Source: JBBROS01 sp965213855
Lineage (GTDB): Bacteria; Pseudomonadota; Alphaproteobacteria; Acetobacterales; Acetobacteraceae
Assembly (NCBI GenBank): GCA_965213855.1
Contig: CBDCAA010000002.1
Span: forward strand, 1-64,000
Direction of reading: 5' to 3'
Length of the DNA: 64,000 nt
Each line of letters begins with the position of its first letter. The stretch's first letter is position 1. The position numbers were made by a program, and so were the translations under genes. A model generated the notes under the pieces. That model had not been told where the DNA came from, did not search any database, and saw only the letters and a list, made by a program, of their open reading frames with translations. Below, piece after piece: positions 27,036 to 35,385 of this stretch.

Positions 27036-28379
27036 TCATGCCCGCCGGCCCTTGACGCGGCCCTTGCGGATCAGGCCTTCGTATTGATGCGCCAGCAGAT
27101 GGGACTGGATTTGCGTGACCGTGTCCATCGTCACCGAGACGATGATCATCAGGCTGGTGCCGCCGAAGTAGAACGGCACGCCATACTTGCTGATCAGGAT
27201 CTCGGGAAGCATGCAGACGATGCAGAGATAGATCGCGCCGACCGTGGTCAGCCGCGACAGGATCGTGTCGAAGTAGTCGGCCGTGTTGCTGCCGGGGCGA
27301 ACGCCGGGGACGAAGCCGCCATACTTCTTCAAGTTGTCCGCCGTCTCCTGCGGGTTGAACACGACGGCGGTGTAGAAGTAGCTGAAGAAGATGATCATGC
27401 CCGCGTAGGCCGCCATATAGAGCGGCTCGCCATGCGCCAGCTTGGCGCCGATCCAGCCCAGCCACGATGTCTGCGTTTGGTTCGAGAAGCCGGCGATCGT
27501 CGCCGGGATCAGCAGGATCGAGCTGGCGAAGATCGGTGGGATGACGCCGGCCGTGTTCACCTTCAGCGGCATGTGGGTCGAGTCGCCGCCGAACATGCGC
27601 TGCCCGACCTGGCGCTTCGGATACTGGATCACCACCCGCCGCTGGGCCCGCTCCATGAACACGACGAAGGCGATGACCGCGACCGCGATGACGATGAACG
27701 CGAGGATGAAGAACGGCGAAAGCTGCCCGATCCGGCCGAGATCCAGCAGGCTCGCCAAGGCATGCGGCAGGTTGGCGACGATGCCGGCGAAGATGATCAG
27801 GCTGGTGCCGTTGCCGACGCCGCGCGCCGTGATCTGCTCGCCGATCCACATCAGGAACATCGTTCCGCCCACCAGCGTGATCACGCACGACAGCCGGAAG
27901 AACAGCCCGGGGTCGATCACCGCCGAGACGTCACCGCTCCGCATGCCCTCCAACCCCGCCGCCATGCCGTAGGACTGCACCAGCGCGATCAGCACCGTGA
28001 TGTAGCGCGTATACTGGTTGAGCTTCTTGCGCCCGCTCTCGCCCTCTTTCTTGAGGGTCTCGAGCGACGGCACCGCAGCAGACATCAGCTGCACGATGAT
28101 GCTGGCGCTGATGTAAGGCATGATGTTCAGCGCGAACACCGTCATCCGCCCGAGCGCGCCGCCGCTGAACATGTCGAACATGCCCAGGATGCCGCCGCCG
28201 TGCTGGCTGAGCATGTCGCCCATCACCTGCGCATCGACGCCAGGCACCGGAATGTACGTGCCGAGCCGGTACACCAAGAGCGCACCGAGGGTGAACCAGA
28301 TCCGCTGCTTCAGCTCCGTCGCCTTCGCGAAGGACCCGAGGCTCATGCTGGACGCGAGCTGTTCGGCCGCCGATGCCAT
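27036..28379 (-). CDS. secY: Protein translocase subunit SecY
   Basis: 447 residues, ten membrane segments. FTLGALLVYRLGTYIPVPGVD opens TM1, the plug region GGGILGMFDMFSGGALGRM follows, and TRYITVLIALVQSYG and the cytoplasmic loop FMERAQRRVVIQYPKRQVGQR are diagnostic. It forms the membrane channel with SecE and SecG. ATG 28379 after GGGAG. It follows rplO by 113 bp, an unusual gap within the spc operon that contains a hairpin at 28405-28434. Confidence 0.97.
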   Translation of the reverse strand: MASAAEQLASSMSLGSFAKATELKQRIWFTLGALLVYRLGTYIPVPGVDAQVMGDMLSQHGGGILGMFDMFSGGALGRMTVFALNIMPYISASIIVQLMSAAVPSLETLKKEGESGRKKLNQYTRYITVLIALVQSYGMAAGLEGMRSGDVSAVIDPGLFFRLSCVITLVGGTMFLMWIGEQITARGVGNGTSLIIFAGIVANLPHALASLLDLGRIGQLSPFFILAFIVIAVAVIAFVVFMERAQRRVVIQYPKRQVGQRMFGGDSTHMPLKVNTAGVIPPIFASSILLIPATIAGFSNQTQTSWLGWIGAKLAHGEPLYMAAYAGMIIFFSYFYTAVVFNPQETADNLKKYGGFVPGVRPGSNTADYFDTILSRLTTVGAIYLCIVCMLPEILISKYGVPFYFGGTSLMIIVSVTMDTVTQIQSHLLAHQYEGLIRKGRVKGRRA

Positions 28380-28404
28380 GGATGGTGTCTCCCAACATGA
28401 GAAC

Positions 28405-28434
28405 GGCGCCCCACCCGACCGGGGTGCGGGCGCC
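28405..28434 (-). other. Hairpin in the rplO-secY gap
   Basis: GGCGCCC/GGGCGCC outer stem with an inner CACCC/GGGTG stem and a small bulge, 26 bp before secY ATG. It may act as an attenuator or mRNA processing site separating ribosomal protein output from SecY output. Confidence 0.4.
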
Positions 28435-28492
28435 GCGACGCCTTAATTGGTGCCCGGGCGCGTCGATGACAACACGCCGGGGCGCAACCGCC

Positions 28493-28981
28493 TCAAACGG
28501 CCGGCGCGTCCTCGGTGGCGCGCGGCGCCACCGTCGTCGTCACGGTTCCGCCCGCTGCCTGCACCTTCTCGACAGCCGACGCGGATGCACCCGATACCGT
28601 CACCGTGAGCGGCGACGTCACCTCGCCCGTCGCCAGCAGCCGCACGCCGGCGAGCTTGCCGAGCCGCACGAGCCCGGCTGCGGCCAACGTCGCCTCGGTG
28701 ATCTCGGCGCCGATCTTGCCGTCGTTCACCGCCTTCTGGATCGTGCCGAGGTTGATCGGCGCATATTCCTTGCGGAACAGGTTGTGAAACCCGCGCTTCG
28801 GCAGCCGCCGGTAGATCGGCAGCTGGCCGCCCTCGAACCCGTTCAGCGCGACGCCTTCACGCGCCTTCTGGCCCTTGACGCCCTTGCCGGACGTCTTGCC
28901 CTTGCCCGAGCCGATGCCGCGGCCCAGCCGCTTGCTCTTCAGGTGAGCGCCCTCATTGTCGCGGATCTCGTTCAGCTTCAC
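28493..28981 (-). CDS. rplO: 50S ribosomal protein L15
   Basis: 162 residues. KLNEIRDNEGAHLKSKRLGRGIGSGKGKTSGKG is the L15 N-terminal pattern in two conserved parts, and FEGGQLPIYRRLPKRGF follows. The C-terminus (after about 140) is an Ala/Thr/Val-rich tail somewhat longer than usual. Its ATG overlaps the rpmD stop (ATGA). Confidence 0.97.
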   Translation of the reverse strand: MKLNEIRDNEGAHLKSKRLGRGIGSGKGKTSGKGVKGQKAREGVALNGFEGGQLPIYRRLPKRGFHNLFRKEYAPINLGTIQKAVNDGKIGAEITEATLAAAGLVRLGKLAGVRLLATGEVTSPLTVTVSGASASAVEKVQAAGGTVTTTVAPRATEDAPAV

Positions 28982-29217
28982 TTGTTCGTCTCCCCGAACA
29001 CGGCCGGCACCAGCGCGTCATCCTTCGACGCCGGCGGGTCAGCCACCACGAGGTGCGCCACCCGGCGGATCATGCCGCGCACCGAGGGCGTGTCCTCGAG
29101 CACACGCGTCTTGCGCAGCTTGCCCAGGCCGAGCCCGCTCAAGGTCTGCAGCTGGTCCTTCTTGCGGCCCAGGCCGGACCGGACCTGCGTCACCGTGACC
29201 GTCTTGCGATCAGACAT
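28978..29217 (-). CDS. rpmD: 50S ribosomal protein L30
   Basis: 79 residues: VTVTQVRSGLGRKKDQLQTL and LRKTRVLEDTPSVRGMI give a complete L30 core. About 18 extra residues at the C-terminus (DPPASKDDALVPAVFGETNK region) exceed the usual 60. It overlaps rpsE by 8 bp and rplO by 4 bp, so translation is coupled on both sides. Confidence 0.96.
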   Translation of the reverse strand: MSDRKTVTVTQVRSGLGRKKDQLQTLSGLGLGKLRKTRVLEDTPSVRGMIRRVAHLVVADPPASKDDALVPAVFGETNK

Positions 29218-29815
29218 CGGCCGTCTCCCCGGCCTCGACGGCCTCGCGCTTGCCGAGGATGTCGGCCACTTTCTTGCCGCGGCGGGCGGCCACGCTGCGC
29301 GGGCTGCCGCACCGCTGCAGGGCCGCGAAGGTGGCCTTGACCATGTTGTGCGGATTGCGGCTGCCGAGCGACTTGGCCACCACGTCGCCGATGCCCAGCG
29401 TCTCGAACACCGCGCGCATCGGGCCGCCGGCGATGATGCCGGTGCCGGCCGTCGCCGAGCGCAGCACCACGTGCCCGGCGCCGAACACGCCCTCCACGTC
29501 GTGATGGAGCGTGCGGCCTTCCTTCATCGGCACCCGGATCAGTGCGCGCTTGGCCCGCTCGGTCGCCTTGCGGATCGCCTCCGGCACCTCGCGCGCCTTG
29601 CCGGCGCCGTAGCCCACGCGCCCCTTCTGGTCACCAACGACAACGAGCGCCGCGAACGCGAACCGCCGGCCGCCCTTCACCACCTTGGCCACGCGGTTGA
29701 TCGTGACCAGCTTGTCGATCAGCTCGTCGCCGCCGTCATGGTCGCCGCCGCCGCCGCGCCGATCGCGATCGCGTCCGCCGCGGTTGCCGCCGCCGTCCCG
29801 TGCTTCCCGTGCCAT
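29210..29815 (-). CDS. rpsE: 30S ribosomal protein S5, with Gly/Arg/Asp-rich N-terminus
   Basis: 201 residues. The S5 core (KLVTINRVAKVVKGGRRF onward, GAGKAREVPEAIRKATERAK, and AGTGIIAGGPMRAVFE) is complete, including the loop where spectinomycin and ram changes map. The first 30 residues are a low-complexity Gly/Arg/Asp run (NRGGRDRDRRGGGGDHDGG) beyond the usual start. It sits between rplR (11 bp) and rpmD. Confidence 0.97.
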   Translation of the reverse strand: MAREARDGGGNRGGRDRDRRGGGGDHDGGDELIDKLVTINRVAKVVKGGRRFAFAALVVVGDQKGRVGYGAGKAREVPEAIRKATERAKRALIRVPMKEGRTLHHDVEGVFGAGHVVLRSATAGTGIIAGGPMRAVFETLGIGDVVAKSLGSRNPHNMVKATFAALQRCGSPRSVAARRGKKVADILGKREAVEAGETADV

Positions 29816-29826
29816 ATCGATCGCTC

Positions 29827-30189
29827 CTAGAACGCCAGCCCGGCTTCACGGGCGGCGTCGGCCAGCGCCTTGACGCGGCCGTGATACAAATAAGCGCCGC
29901 GGTCGAACACGACCATCGTCACCCCGGCCGCGGTCGCCCGCTCGGCCACCAGCTTGCCGACCGCCGCCGCCGCCGACCGGTCCGCGCCCGTCTTCAGACC
30001 CGTCTTCAGGTCCTTGTCGAGGCTGGATGCCGCGGCCAGCGTGCGGCCTTGCTGGTCATCGATCACCTGCGCGTAGATGTGCTTGCCCGAGCGGAACACC
30101 GACAGGCGCGGACGCCCGGCCGACTTCTGCCGCAACTGGTAGCGCAGGCGCTGCTGCCGGCGCGCCTTCAAATCATATGTCGCGGCCAT
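29827..30189 (-). CDS. rplR: 50S ribosomal protein L18
   Basis: 120 residues. 5S rRNA-binding protein: RLRYQLRQKSAGRPRLSVFRSGKHIYAQVIDD in two conserved segments, then FDRGAYLYHGRVKALADAAREAGL at the C-terminus. One base separates it from the rplF stop. Normal length and composition. Confidence 0.98.
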   Translation of the reverse strand: MAATYDLKARRQQRLRYQLRQKSAGRPRLSVFRSGKHIYAQVIDDQQGRTLAAASSLDKDLKTGLKTGADRSAAAAVGKLVAERATAAGVTMVVFDRGAYLYHGRVKALADAAREAGLAF

Positions 30190-30190
30190 C

Positions 30191-30724
30191 TTACTTCTTC
30201 TTGCCTTCCTTGCGCCGGATCTGCTCGCCGTCGTACTTCACGCCCTTGCCCTTGTATGGCTCGGGCGGGCGATACGCCCGGATCTCGGCGGCGACCTGCC
30301 CGACAAGCCGCTTGTCGACGCCCGTGATCACGATCGCGGTCGGGCGCGGCGTGGTGATCGTGATGCCTTCCGGCACCGGATAGACGACATCGTGCGAGAA
30401 GCCCAGGTTCACGACCAGGTTCTTGCCCTGCACCGAGGCGCGGAACCCGGTCCCGGTAATCTCGAGCGTCTTGGTGAACCCCTCCGAGACGCCCTTGACC
30501 ATGCTGGCCACCAGCGCCCGCGTCGTGCCCCACATCATCCGGTTCTGCGTCGCGTTGGTGCGCGGCGTCACCGTGATCTTGCCGTCCTCGATCGATGCGT
30601 CGACCAGGTCCGTCAGCGGCAGGCTCAGCATGCCGAGCTTGCCCTTCACCTGGAACACGCGCTCGGCCAGGGTGGCCGTCACCCCCGCCGGAACATCGAC
30701 GGGATACTTGCCTACACGAGACAT
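30191..30724 (-). CDS. rplF: 50S ribosomal protein L6
   Basis: 177 residues, two tandem L6 folds. SRVGKYPVDVPAGV at the start and YKGKGVKYDGEQIRRKEGKKK at the end are the family ends. It lies near the factor-binding site of the large subunit. Follows rpsH by 14 bp. Confidence 0.98.
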   Translation of the reverse strand: MSRVGKYPVDVPAGVTATLAERVFQVKGKLGMLSLPLTDLVDASIEDGKITVTPRTNATQNRMMWGTTRALVASMVKGVSEGFTKTLEITGTGFRASVQGKNLVVNLGFSHDVVYPVPEGITITTPRPTAIVITGVDKRLVGQVAAEIRAYRPPEPYKGKGVKYDGEQIRRKEGKKK

Positions 30725-30738
30725 GTCTGCATCCCTCC

Positions 30739-31137
30739 TTAGAAGACCCGGAACAGCACTTCGCCGCCCACGTTGGCCGCGCGCGCCTCGCCATCGGACA
30801 GAACGCCACGCGGGGTCGACAGGATCGACACGCCGAGCCCGGCATAGACCCGCGGCAGCTCCTTGATCTTCGAATAGACCCGGCGGCCCGGCTTGGACAC
30901 GCGGGTGATCTCCTTGATCACCGGCTCGCCCTCGTTATACTTCAGCTCGATGCGAAGCTGCGCCACCCCAGGCCGCAGCTCCTCGGCCGAGTAGCCCCGG
31001 ATGAAGCCTTCGCGCTTCAACGCCTCGAGCACGTTGGCGCGCAGTTTCGACGCCGGGGCCACGCACATCGCGTGCCGGCTGCGTTGCGCGTTGCGGATGC
31101 GGGTGATCATGTCACCCAGCGGATCGGACATCGACAT
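30739..31137 (-). CDS. rpsH: 30S ribosomal protein S8
   Basis: 132 residues. SDPLGDMITRIRNAQRSRH at the N-terminus and STPRGVLSDGEARAANVGGEVL at the C-terminus are diagnostic; S8 represses the spc operon by binding its mRNA in E. coli. Two in-frame ATGs (31137 and 31131) follow AGGAG; the first is taken, but the second has the more usual spacing. Confidence 0.97.
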   Translation of the reverse strand: MSMSDPLGDMITRIRNAQRSRHAMCVAPASKLRANVLEALKREGFIRGYSAEELRPGVAQLRIELKYNEGEPVIKEITRVSKPGRRVYSKIKELPRVYAGLGVSILSTPRGVLSDGEARAANVGGEVLFRVF

Positions 31138-31146
31138 CGCGCGCTC

Positions 31147-31452
31147 CTACCAGCTCGCCTTGACGACGCCGGGCAACATCCCGGTGTTCGCCAGCTGCCG
31201 CAGCATGTTCCGCGACAGCTTGAACTTGCGATAGTTGCCGCGCGCCCGCCCGGTCAGGGCACAGCGCAGCTTGATCCGCACCGCCGCCCCGTTGCGCGGC
31301 ATCTCGGCCAGCTTGATCGACGCCTCGAACCGGTCCTCGACCGCCGCCGAGCGGTCCATCACCCGGGCCTTCAGCTCAGCCCGCTTGCCCTTGTCGCGGG
31401 CCGTCATCTTCTCCCGCTTCTCGTTGCGGTTCACCGACGATGTCTTCGCCAT
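31147..31452 (-). CDS. rpsN: 30S ribosomal protein S14
   Basis: 101 residues, the long zinc-free form. SVNRNEKREKMTARDKGKRAELKA in two segments, LPRNGA-like AEMPRNGAAVRIKLRCALTGRARG, then SRNMLRQLANTGMLPGVVKASW. No CxxC knuckles, so it does not depend on zinc. It follows rplE by 86 bp. Confidence 0.98.
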   Translation of the reverse strand: MAKTSSVNRNEKREKMTARDKGKRAELKARVMDRSAAVEDRFEASIKLAEMPRNGAAVRIKLRCALTGRARGNYRKFKLSRNMLRQLANTGMLPGVVKASW

Positions 31453-31538
31453 ACCCTGCTACTCCTCGGAACCTGCCGCCTCCAGCCCCTGAGTGGCTGG
31501 CGGCAGACGGTTTTCCAAACGCGTTGAACCCAGAAGCC

Positions 31539-32258
31539 TCAGAGCTTGGCGCCCTCGGGCTGGAACGGAATGTCGAGCGCCTTCAGCAGCGCCTTCGCCT
31601 CGACGTTCGTCTTGGCGGTGGTCACGAAGATGATGTCCATGCCGCGCACGTCCGTCACCTTGTCGTAATCGATCTCCGGGAAGATGATCTGCTCCTTCAG
31701 CCCCATGGCGAAGTTGCCCCGGCCGTCGAAACCCTTGTTGGCCGGGATCCCACGGAAGTCGCGCACCCGCGGCAGCGCAATCGTCACCAGCCGGTCCAGG
31801 AACTCATACATGCGGGCCGAACGCAGCGTGACCTTGCAGCCGATCGGCAGGCCCGCGCGGATCTTGAACCCGGCGATCGCCTTCTTGGCGACGGTCTTCA
31901 CCGGCTTCTGACCGGCGATCAGCATCAACTCGGCAACCGCGGAATCGAGCTTCTTCTGGTCGCCCGCCGCCTCCCCCACACCCATGTTGATGACGATCTT
32001 CTCGAGCTTCGGCACTTCCATCGGGTTGGAGTACTTGAACTCGTCCTGCAGCTTGGCGCGGATCTCGTCGCGGTAGCGCTTCTGCATCCGCGGCGTCTCC
32101 TTCGGCGCCGACGCGACCTTGCCGGCGGCGACGTTCACGCCCTCGGTCTTCTTGCCGCGCGCTTCCTTGGCCGGTACCGCCATGCCGGGGCCGCCCTTGT
32201 TGCCGCCCTTGCCGCCGGCAGGCGCGCCCGCCTTGCCCTTGTTCTTGCTGTCGCTCAT
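31539..32258 (-). CDS. rplE: 50S ribosomal protein L5 with ~57-residue N-terminal extension
   Basis: 239 residues against a usual 175-185. The L5 core begins at about residue 58 (RMQKRYRDEIRAKLQDEF) and is complete (KIVINMGVGEA, SARMYEFLDRL, GRGNFAMGLKEQIIFPEI). The extension (MSDSKNKGKAGAPAGGKGG..., then EARGKKTEGVNVAAGKVA) is Lys/Gly/Ala-rich and probably disordered. ATG 32258 lies 4 bp after rplX. An internal ATG just before the core (codon 58) would give a normal-length L5, so the extension needs checking. Confidence 0.95.
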   Translation of the reverse strand: MSDSKNKGKAGAPAGGKGGNKGGPGMAVPAKEARGKKTEGVNVAAGKVASAPKETPRMQKRYRDEIRAKLQDEFKYSNPMEVPKLEKIVINMGVGEAAGDQKKLDSAVAELMLIAGQKPVKTVAKKAIAGFKIRAGLPIGCKVTLRSARMYEFLDRLVTIALPRVRDFRGIPANKGFDGRGNFAMGLKEQIIFPEIDYDKVTDVRGMDIIFVTTAKTNVEAKALLKALDIPFQPEGAKL

Positions 32259-32262
32259 GTCC

Positions 32263-32583
32263 TCAGCCCTCGATCACGTCGCCGCTGCCCCGGGCGAAAC
32301 GGACCTTCCGCCCATCATCCAGAACCCGGAACCCGACGCGGGTCGGCTTGTCCGTCTTGGGGTCGATCAGCGCCAGGTTCGACAGATGGATCGTCGCCTC
32401 CTGCTCGATGATCCCGCCCGGCTTTCCCATGCCCTGCGCCTTCGTGTGGCGCTTGGCGATGTTGACGCCCTGCACGATCGCCCGGTCGTCCTTCGGCCGC
32501 ACCGCGAGCACTTCGCCCCGCTTGCCCTTGTCGGCGCCCGTGATCACCACGACCCGGTCGCCCTTACGGATGCGCGCGGCCAT
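32263..32583 (-). CDS. rplX: 50S ribosomal protein L24
   Basis: 106 residues from ATG 32583, whose A is shared with the rplN stop (TGATG). IRKGDRVVVITGADKGKRGEVLAV is the KOW motif, and VQGVNIAKRHTKAQGMGKPGGIIEQEATIHLSN the rest of the L24 core. Assembly initiator of the large subunit. Confidence 0.97.
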   Translation of the reverse strand: MAARIRKGDRVVVITGADKGKRGEVLAVRPKDDRAIVQGVNIAKRHTKAQGMGKPGGIIEQEATIHLSNLALIDPKTDKPTRVGFRVLDDGRKVRFARGSGDVIEG

Positions 32584-32951
32584 CACAGCACCTCCGGCGC
32601 AAGCGAGATGATCTTCATAAACTTCTTGCCGCGCAGCTCGCGCACGACCGGGCCGAAGATGCGGGTGCCGATCGGCTCCTGCGACTTGTTGATCAGCACG
32701 GCCGCGTTCTTGTCGAAACGGATCGCCGAGCCGTCCGGCCGCCGCACCGGGAAGCTGGTCCGCACGATCACCGCCTGGTGCACGTCGCCCTTCTTCACCT
32801 TGCCGCGCGGGATCGCTTCCTTGATCGACACGACGATCACGTCGCCGACCGAAGCCGTCTTGCGCTTGCTGCCGCCCAATACCTTGATGCACTGCACGCG
32901 GCGCGCACCGGAGTTGTCGGCGACTTCGAGATTGGACTCGACCTGGATCAT
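32583..32951 (-). CDS. rplN: 50S ribosomal protein L14
   Basis: 122 residues, invariant family length. MIQVESNLEVADNSGAR and QCIKVLGGSKRKTASVGD at the N-terminus, and FGPVVRELRGKKFMKIISLAPEVL at the end. Contacts L19 and helix 14 of 16S rRNA at the subunit bridge. Overlaps rplX by one base. Confidence 0.98.
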   Translation of the reverse strand: MIQVESNLEVADNSGARRVQCIKVLGGSKRKTASVGDVIVVSIKEAIPRGKVKKGDVHQAVIVRTSFPVRRPDGSAIRFDKNAAVLINKSQEPIGTRIFGPVVRELRGKKFMKIISLAPEVL

Positions 32952-32963
32952 TGCCCGCTCTCC

Positions 32964-33365
32964 CTACGCCGACGGCTGCTGCGCTTGCGCGTCGGCCGCC
33001 TGCTCGCGATGTTCGATCACCGCCTCGGCCGCTTCGCGCTGCGCGACGGTCTCCGGCGCCTCAGGCGCCTCGACCATGTGCACCGTGACCCGGTCCGGCC
33101 GCTCGAACCCGACCGGCCGAACCACCGGGTCGGCGTTCCGCTCAACCAGCAGCCACGTCTTGCGCTTGCTGATCGGACGGCACTCCTCGATCCGCACCTG
33201 GTCGCCGACCTTGCAGACGTTCTGCTCGTCATGCGCCGCATAGCTCTTGGACCGCCGGATGAACTTCTTGTACAGCGGATGGATCACGCGGCGCTCGACC
33301 AAGACCGTGATGGTCTTGTCCTGCTTGTCGCTCGTCACTCGCCCCGTCAGGACGCGCCTCGGCAT
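32964..33365 (-). CDS. rpsQ: 30S ribosomal protein S17 with acidic C-terminal tail
   Basis: 133 residues against the usual 80-90. The OB-fold core (MPRRVLTGRVTSDKQDKTITV, HPLYKKFIRRSKSYAAHDE, GDQVRIEECRPISKRKTWLL) ends near residue 80. About 50 further residues are Glu/Ala/Gln-rich (EAPEAPETVAQREAAEAVIE...). A tail of this kind is seen in some alphaproteobacterial S17, and its role is unknown. Follows rpmC by 12 bp. Confidence 0.95.
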   Translation of the reverse strand: MPRRVLTGRVTSDKQDKTITVLVERRVIHPLYKKFIRRSKSYAAHDEQNVCKVGDQVRIEECRPISKRKTWLLVERNADPVVRPVGFERPDRVTVHMVEAPEAPETVAQREAAEAVIEHREQAADAQAQQPSA

Positions 33366-33377
33366 CGCCCTTCTCCC

Positions 33378-33584
33378 TTATTTCTTCACAGCGGAACGCG
33401 CACGTTCCGACTGGATGGTCTTCACACGCGCGATGTCGCGGCGCACCTTGCGCACGCGGCCCACGCCCTCGGTCTGGCCCGTCGCGGCCTGGAAGCGCAG
33501 GTTGAACTGCTCCTTGCGCAGGTCCAGCAGCATCGCGGCCTGCTCGTCGGCGCTCTTGGCCCGGATGTCGGTCGCCTTGGTCAT
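33378..33584 (-). CDS. rpmC: 50S ribosomal protein L29
   Basis: 68 residues from ATG 33584. TKATDIRAKSADEQAAMLLDLRKEQFNLRFQ in two parts and VRKVRRDIARVKTIQSER are the L29 helices that border the exit tunnel and dock SRP and trigger factor. Two bases separate it from the rplP stop. Confidence 0.97.
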   Translation of the reverse strand: MTKATDIRAKSADEQAAMLLDLRKEQFNLRFQAATGQTEGVGRVRKVRRDIARVKTIQSERARSAVKK

Positions 33585-33586
33585 GG

Positions 33587-34003
33587 TCAACCCTCGCCCA
33601 CGCGGGTGATGAACTTGGTCCGGATCGGCAGCTTGGCCGCGCCCAGCGCCAGCGACTCCTTCGCCAGTTCGGGCGAGACGCCGTCGATCTCGAACATGAT
33701 CCGGCCGGGCTTCACCCGCGCGACCCAGAACTCCGGGCTGCCCTTGCCCGAGCCCATCCGCACCTCGGCCGGCTTCTGCGACACCGGCACGTCCGGGAAT
33801 ATCCGAATCCACACACGCCCGGCACGCTTCATGGAACGTGTGATCGCCCGCCGCGCCGCTTCGATCTGCCGCGCCGTCACCCGCTCGGGCTCGAGCGCCT
33901 TCAGGCCGAACGTGCCGAAATTCAGCGCCGTGCCGCCCTTCGCCAGGCCGTGGATGCGGCCCTTATGAGCCTTGCGGTACTTGGTCCGCTTGGGAGAAAG
34001 CAT
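33587..34003 (-). CDS. rplP: 50S ribosomal protein L16
   Basis: 138 residues. MLSPKRTKYRKAHKGRIHG at the start, TARQIEAARRAITRSMKRAGRVWIRIFPD in two segments, and RMGSGKGSPEFWVARVKPG are the family blocks near the A-site tRNA elbow. Follows rpsC by 12 bp. Confidence 0.98.
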   Translation of the reverse strand: MLSPKRTKYRKAHKGRIHGLAKGGTALNFGTFGLKALEPERVTARQIEAARRAITRSMKRAGRVWIRIFPDVPVSQKPAEVRMGSGKGSPEFWVARVKPGRIMFEIDGVSPELAKESLALGAAKLPIRTKFITRVGEG

Positions 34004-34015
34004 GTTCCTACGTCC

Positions 34016-34693
34016 TTACCGCTGCGGCGCCTGCTCGGCGGCCCGGCGATCCTGCGCCATCGGGTCCTGCGCCAGGATCTCGCCCTTGAAGATCCACACC
34101 TTCACGCCGCACGTGCCATACGTCGTCTTGGCCGTCGCCACGCCGAAGTCGATGTCCGCCCGAAGCGTATGCAGCGGCACCCGGCCCTCGCGGTACCACT
34201 CGGTCCGCGCGATCTCGGCCCCGCCGAGGCGTCCGCCGCAGTTGATCCGGATGCCCTGCGCGCCCAGCCGCATCGCCGACTGCACCGCCCGCTTCATCGC
34301 GCGGCGGAACGCCACCCGGCGCTCCAGCTGCTGGGCGATGTTCTCGGCCACCAGCGTCGCGTCGATCTCGGGCTTGCGGATCTCGACGATGTTCAGGCTC
34401 ACCTCGGCCTTGGCCATCTTGGCGAGGTCCTTGCGGAGCACCTCGATGTCCTGGCCCTTCTTGCCGATGACCACGCCGGGCCGGGCAGCATAGATCGTCA
34501 CCCGCGGCTTCTTGGCCGGACGCTCGATCACGACGCGCGATACGCCGGCGCCGGAGAGCTTCTTGCGAAGGTGCTCCCGCAGTTTGATGTCGGCCAACAG
34601 CAGCTTGCTGTAGTCGGCGCCGGCATACCAACGGCTGTCCCACGTGCGGTTGATGCCGAGCCGCAGCCCGATCGGATTGACCTTGTGTCCCAT
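34016..34693 (-). CDS. rpsC: 30S ribosomal protein S3
   Basis: 225 residues. MGHKVNPIGLRLGINRTWDSRW is the S3 start; the KH domain contains RPGVVIGKKGQDIEVLR near residue 75, and the C-terminal domain EWYREGRVPLHTLRADIDFG. It forms part of the mRNA entry helicase. Three bases after rplV. Confidence 0.98.
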   Translation of the reverse strand: MGHKVNPIGLRLGINRTWDSRWYAGADYSKLLLADIKLREHLRKKLSGAGVSRVVIERPAKKPRVTIYAARPGVVIGKKGQDIEVLRKDLAKMAKAEVSLNIVEIRKPEIDATLVAENIAQQLERRVAFRRAMKRAVQSAMRLGAQGIRINCGGRLGGAEIARTEWYREGRVPLHTLRADIDFGVATAKTTYGTCGVKVWIFKGEILAQDPMAQDRRAAEQAPQR

Positions 34694-34696
34694 GGC

Positions 34697-35104
34697 TTAC
34701 GCCTTCCCCTCGGACGCGCGCGCATCCGGCATCTGTGCCTGCTCGCTCACCACGATCCGCAAATGGCTGAACCACTTCTCGATCCGCGATGCGCGCCCGC
34801 GGCCGCGCGCCATGAAGCGGCGCATCACGATCGACTTGCCCACCTCGGCCCGGCTGACGACCAGGCGGTCGACGTCGAGCTGGTGGTTGTTCTCGGCGTT
34901 CGCGATCGCGCTCTGCAGCGTCTTCTTCACCTGCACCGCGATGCGCCGCTTGCTGAACGTCAATGTCGCGACGGCCTGCGACGCCGGCTGGTTGCGGATC
35001 AGCCCCGCGACCAGGTTCAGCTTCTGCGGGCTGATGCGGATGTTGCGCAGCACGGCCTCGGCCTGATGGTCGGCGAGCGTGCGCGGATGCTTCGGCTTGC
35101 TCAT
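34697..35104 (-). CDS. rplV: 50S ribosomal protein L22
   Basis: 135 residues. LRNIRISPQKLNLVAGLIRN near residue 20 and KSIVMRRFMARGRGRASRIEKWFSHLRIVV in two segments give the core and the loop lining the exit tunnel. A 10-residue N-terminal lead precedes the core and a short tail follows. One base after the rpsS stop. Confidence 0.97.
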   Translation of the reverse strand: MSKPKHPRTLADHQAEAVLRNIRISPQKLNLVAGLIRNQPASQAVATLTFSKRRIAVQVKKTLQSAIANAENNHQLDVDRLVVSRAEVGKSIVMRRFMARGRGRASRIEKWFSHLRIVVSEQAQMPDARASEGKA

Positions 35105-35105
35105 G

Positions 35106-35384
35106 TCAGCCTCGCTTCGCCTTCTTGTCCGAGGTATGCCCGGTGAAGGTCCGCGTCGGCGAGAACTCGCCGAACTTGTGGCCCACCATGTTCTCGTTCA
35201 CCTGCACCGGCAGGAACTTGTGGCCGTTGTAGACGCCGAACGTCAGGCCCACGAACTGCGGTAAAATCGTGCTGCGGCGCGACCAGATCTTGATGATCTC
35301 GTTGCGGCCGGACGCGCGGGCCGCCTCGGCCTTGCCCAGCATGTACCCGTCGACGAACGGGCCCTTCCACGTCGAGCGCGCCAT
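35106..35384 (-). CDS. rpsS: 30S ribosomal protein S19
   Basis: 92 residues, exact family length. ARSTWKGPFVDGYMLGKAE, IKIWSRRSTILPQFVGLTFGVYNGHKF in two parts, and GEFSPTRTFTGHTSDKKAKR. Head protein near S13. One base after the rplB stop. Confidence 0.98.
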   Translation of the reverse strand: MARSTWKGPFVDGYMLGKAEAARASGRNEIIKIWSRRSTILPQFVGLTFGVYNGHKFLPVQVNENMVGHKFGEFSPTRTFTGHTSDKKAKRG

Positions 35385-35385
35385 G

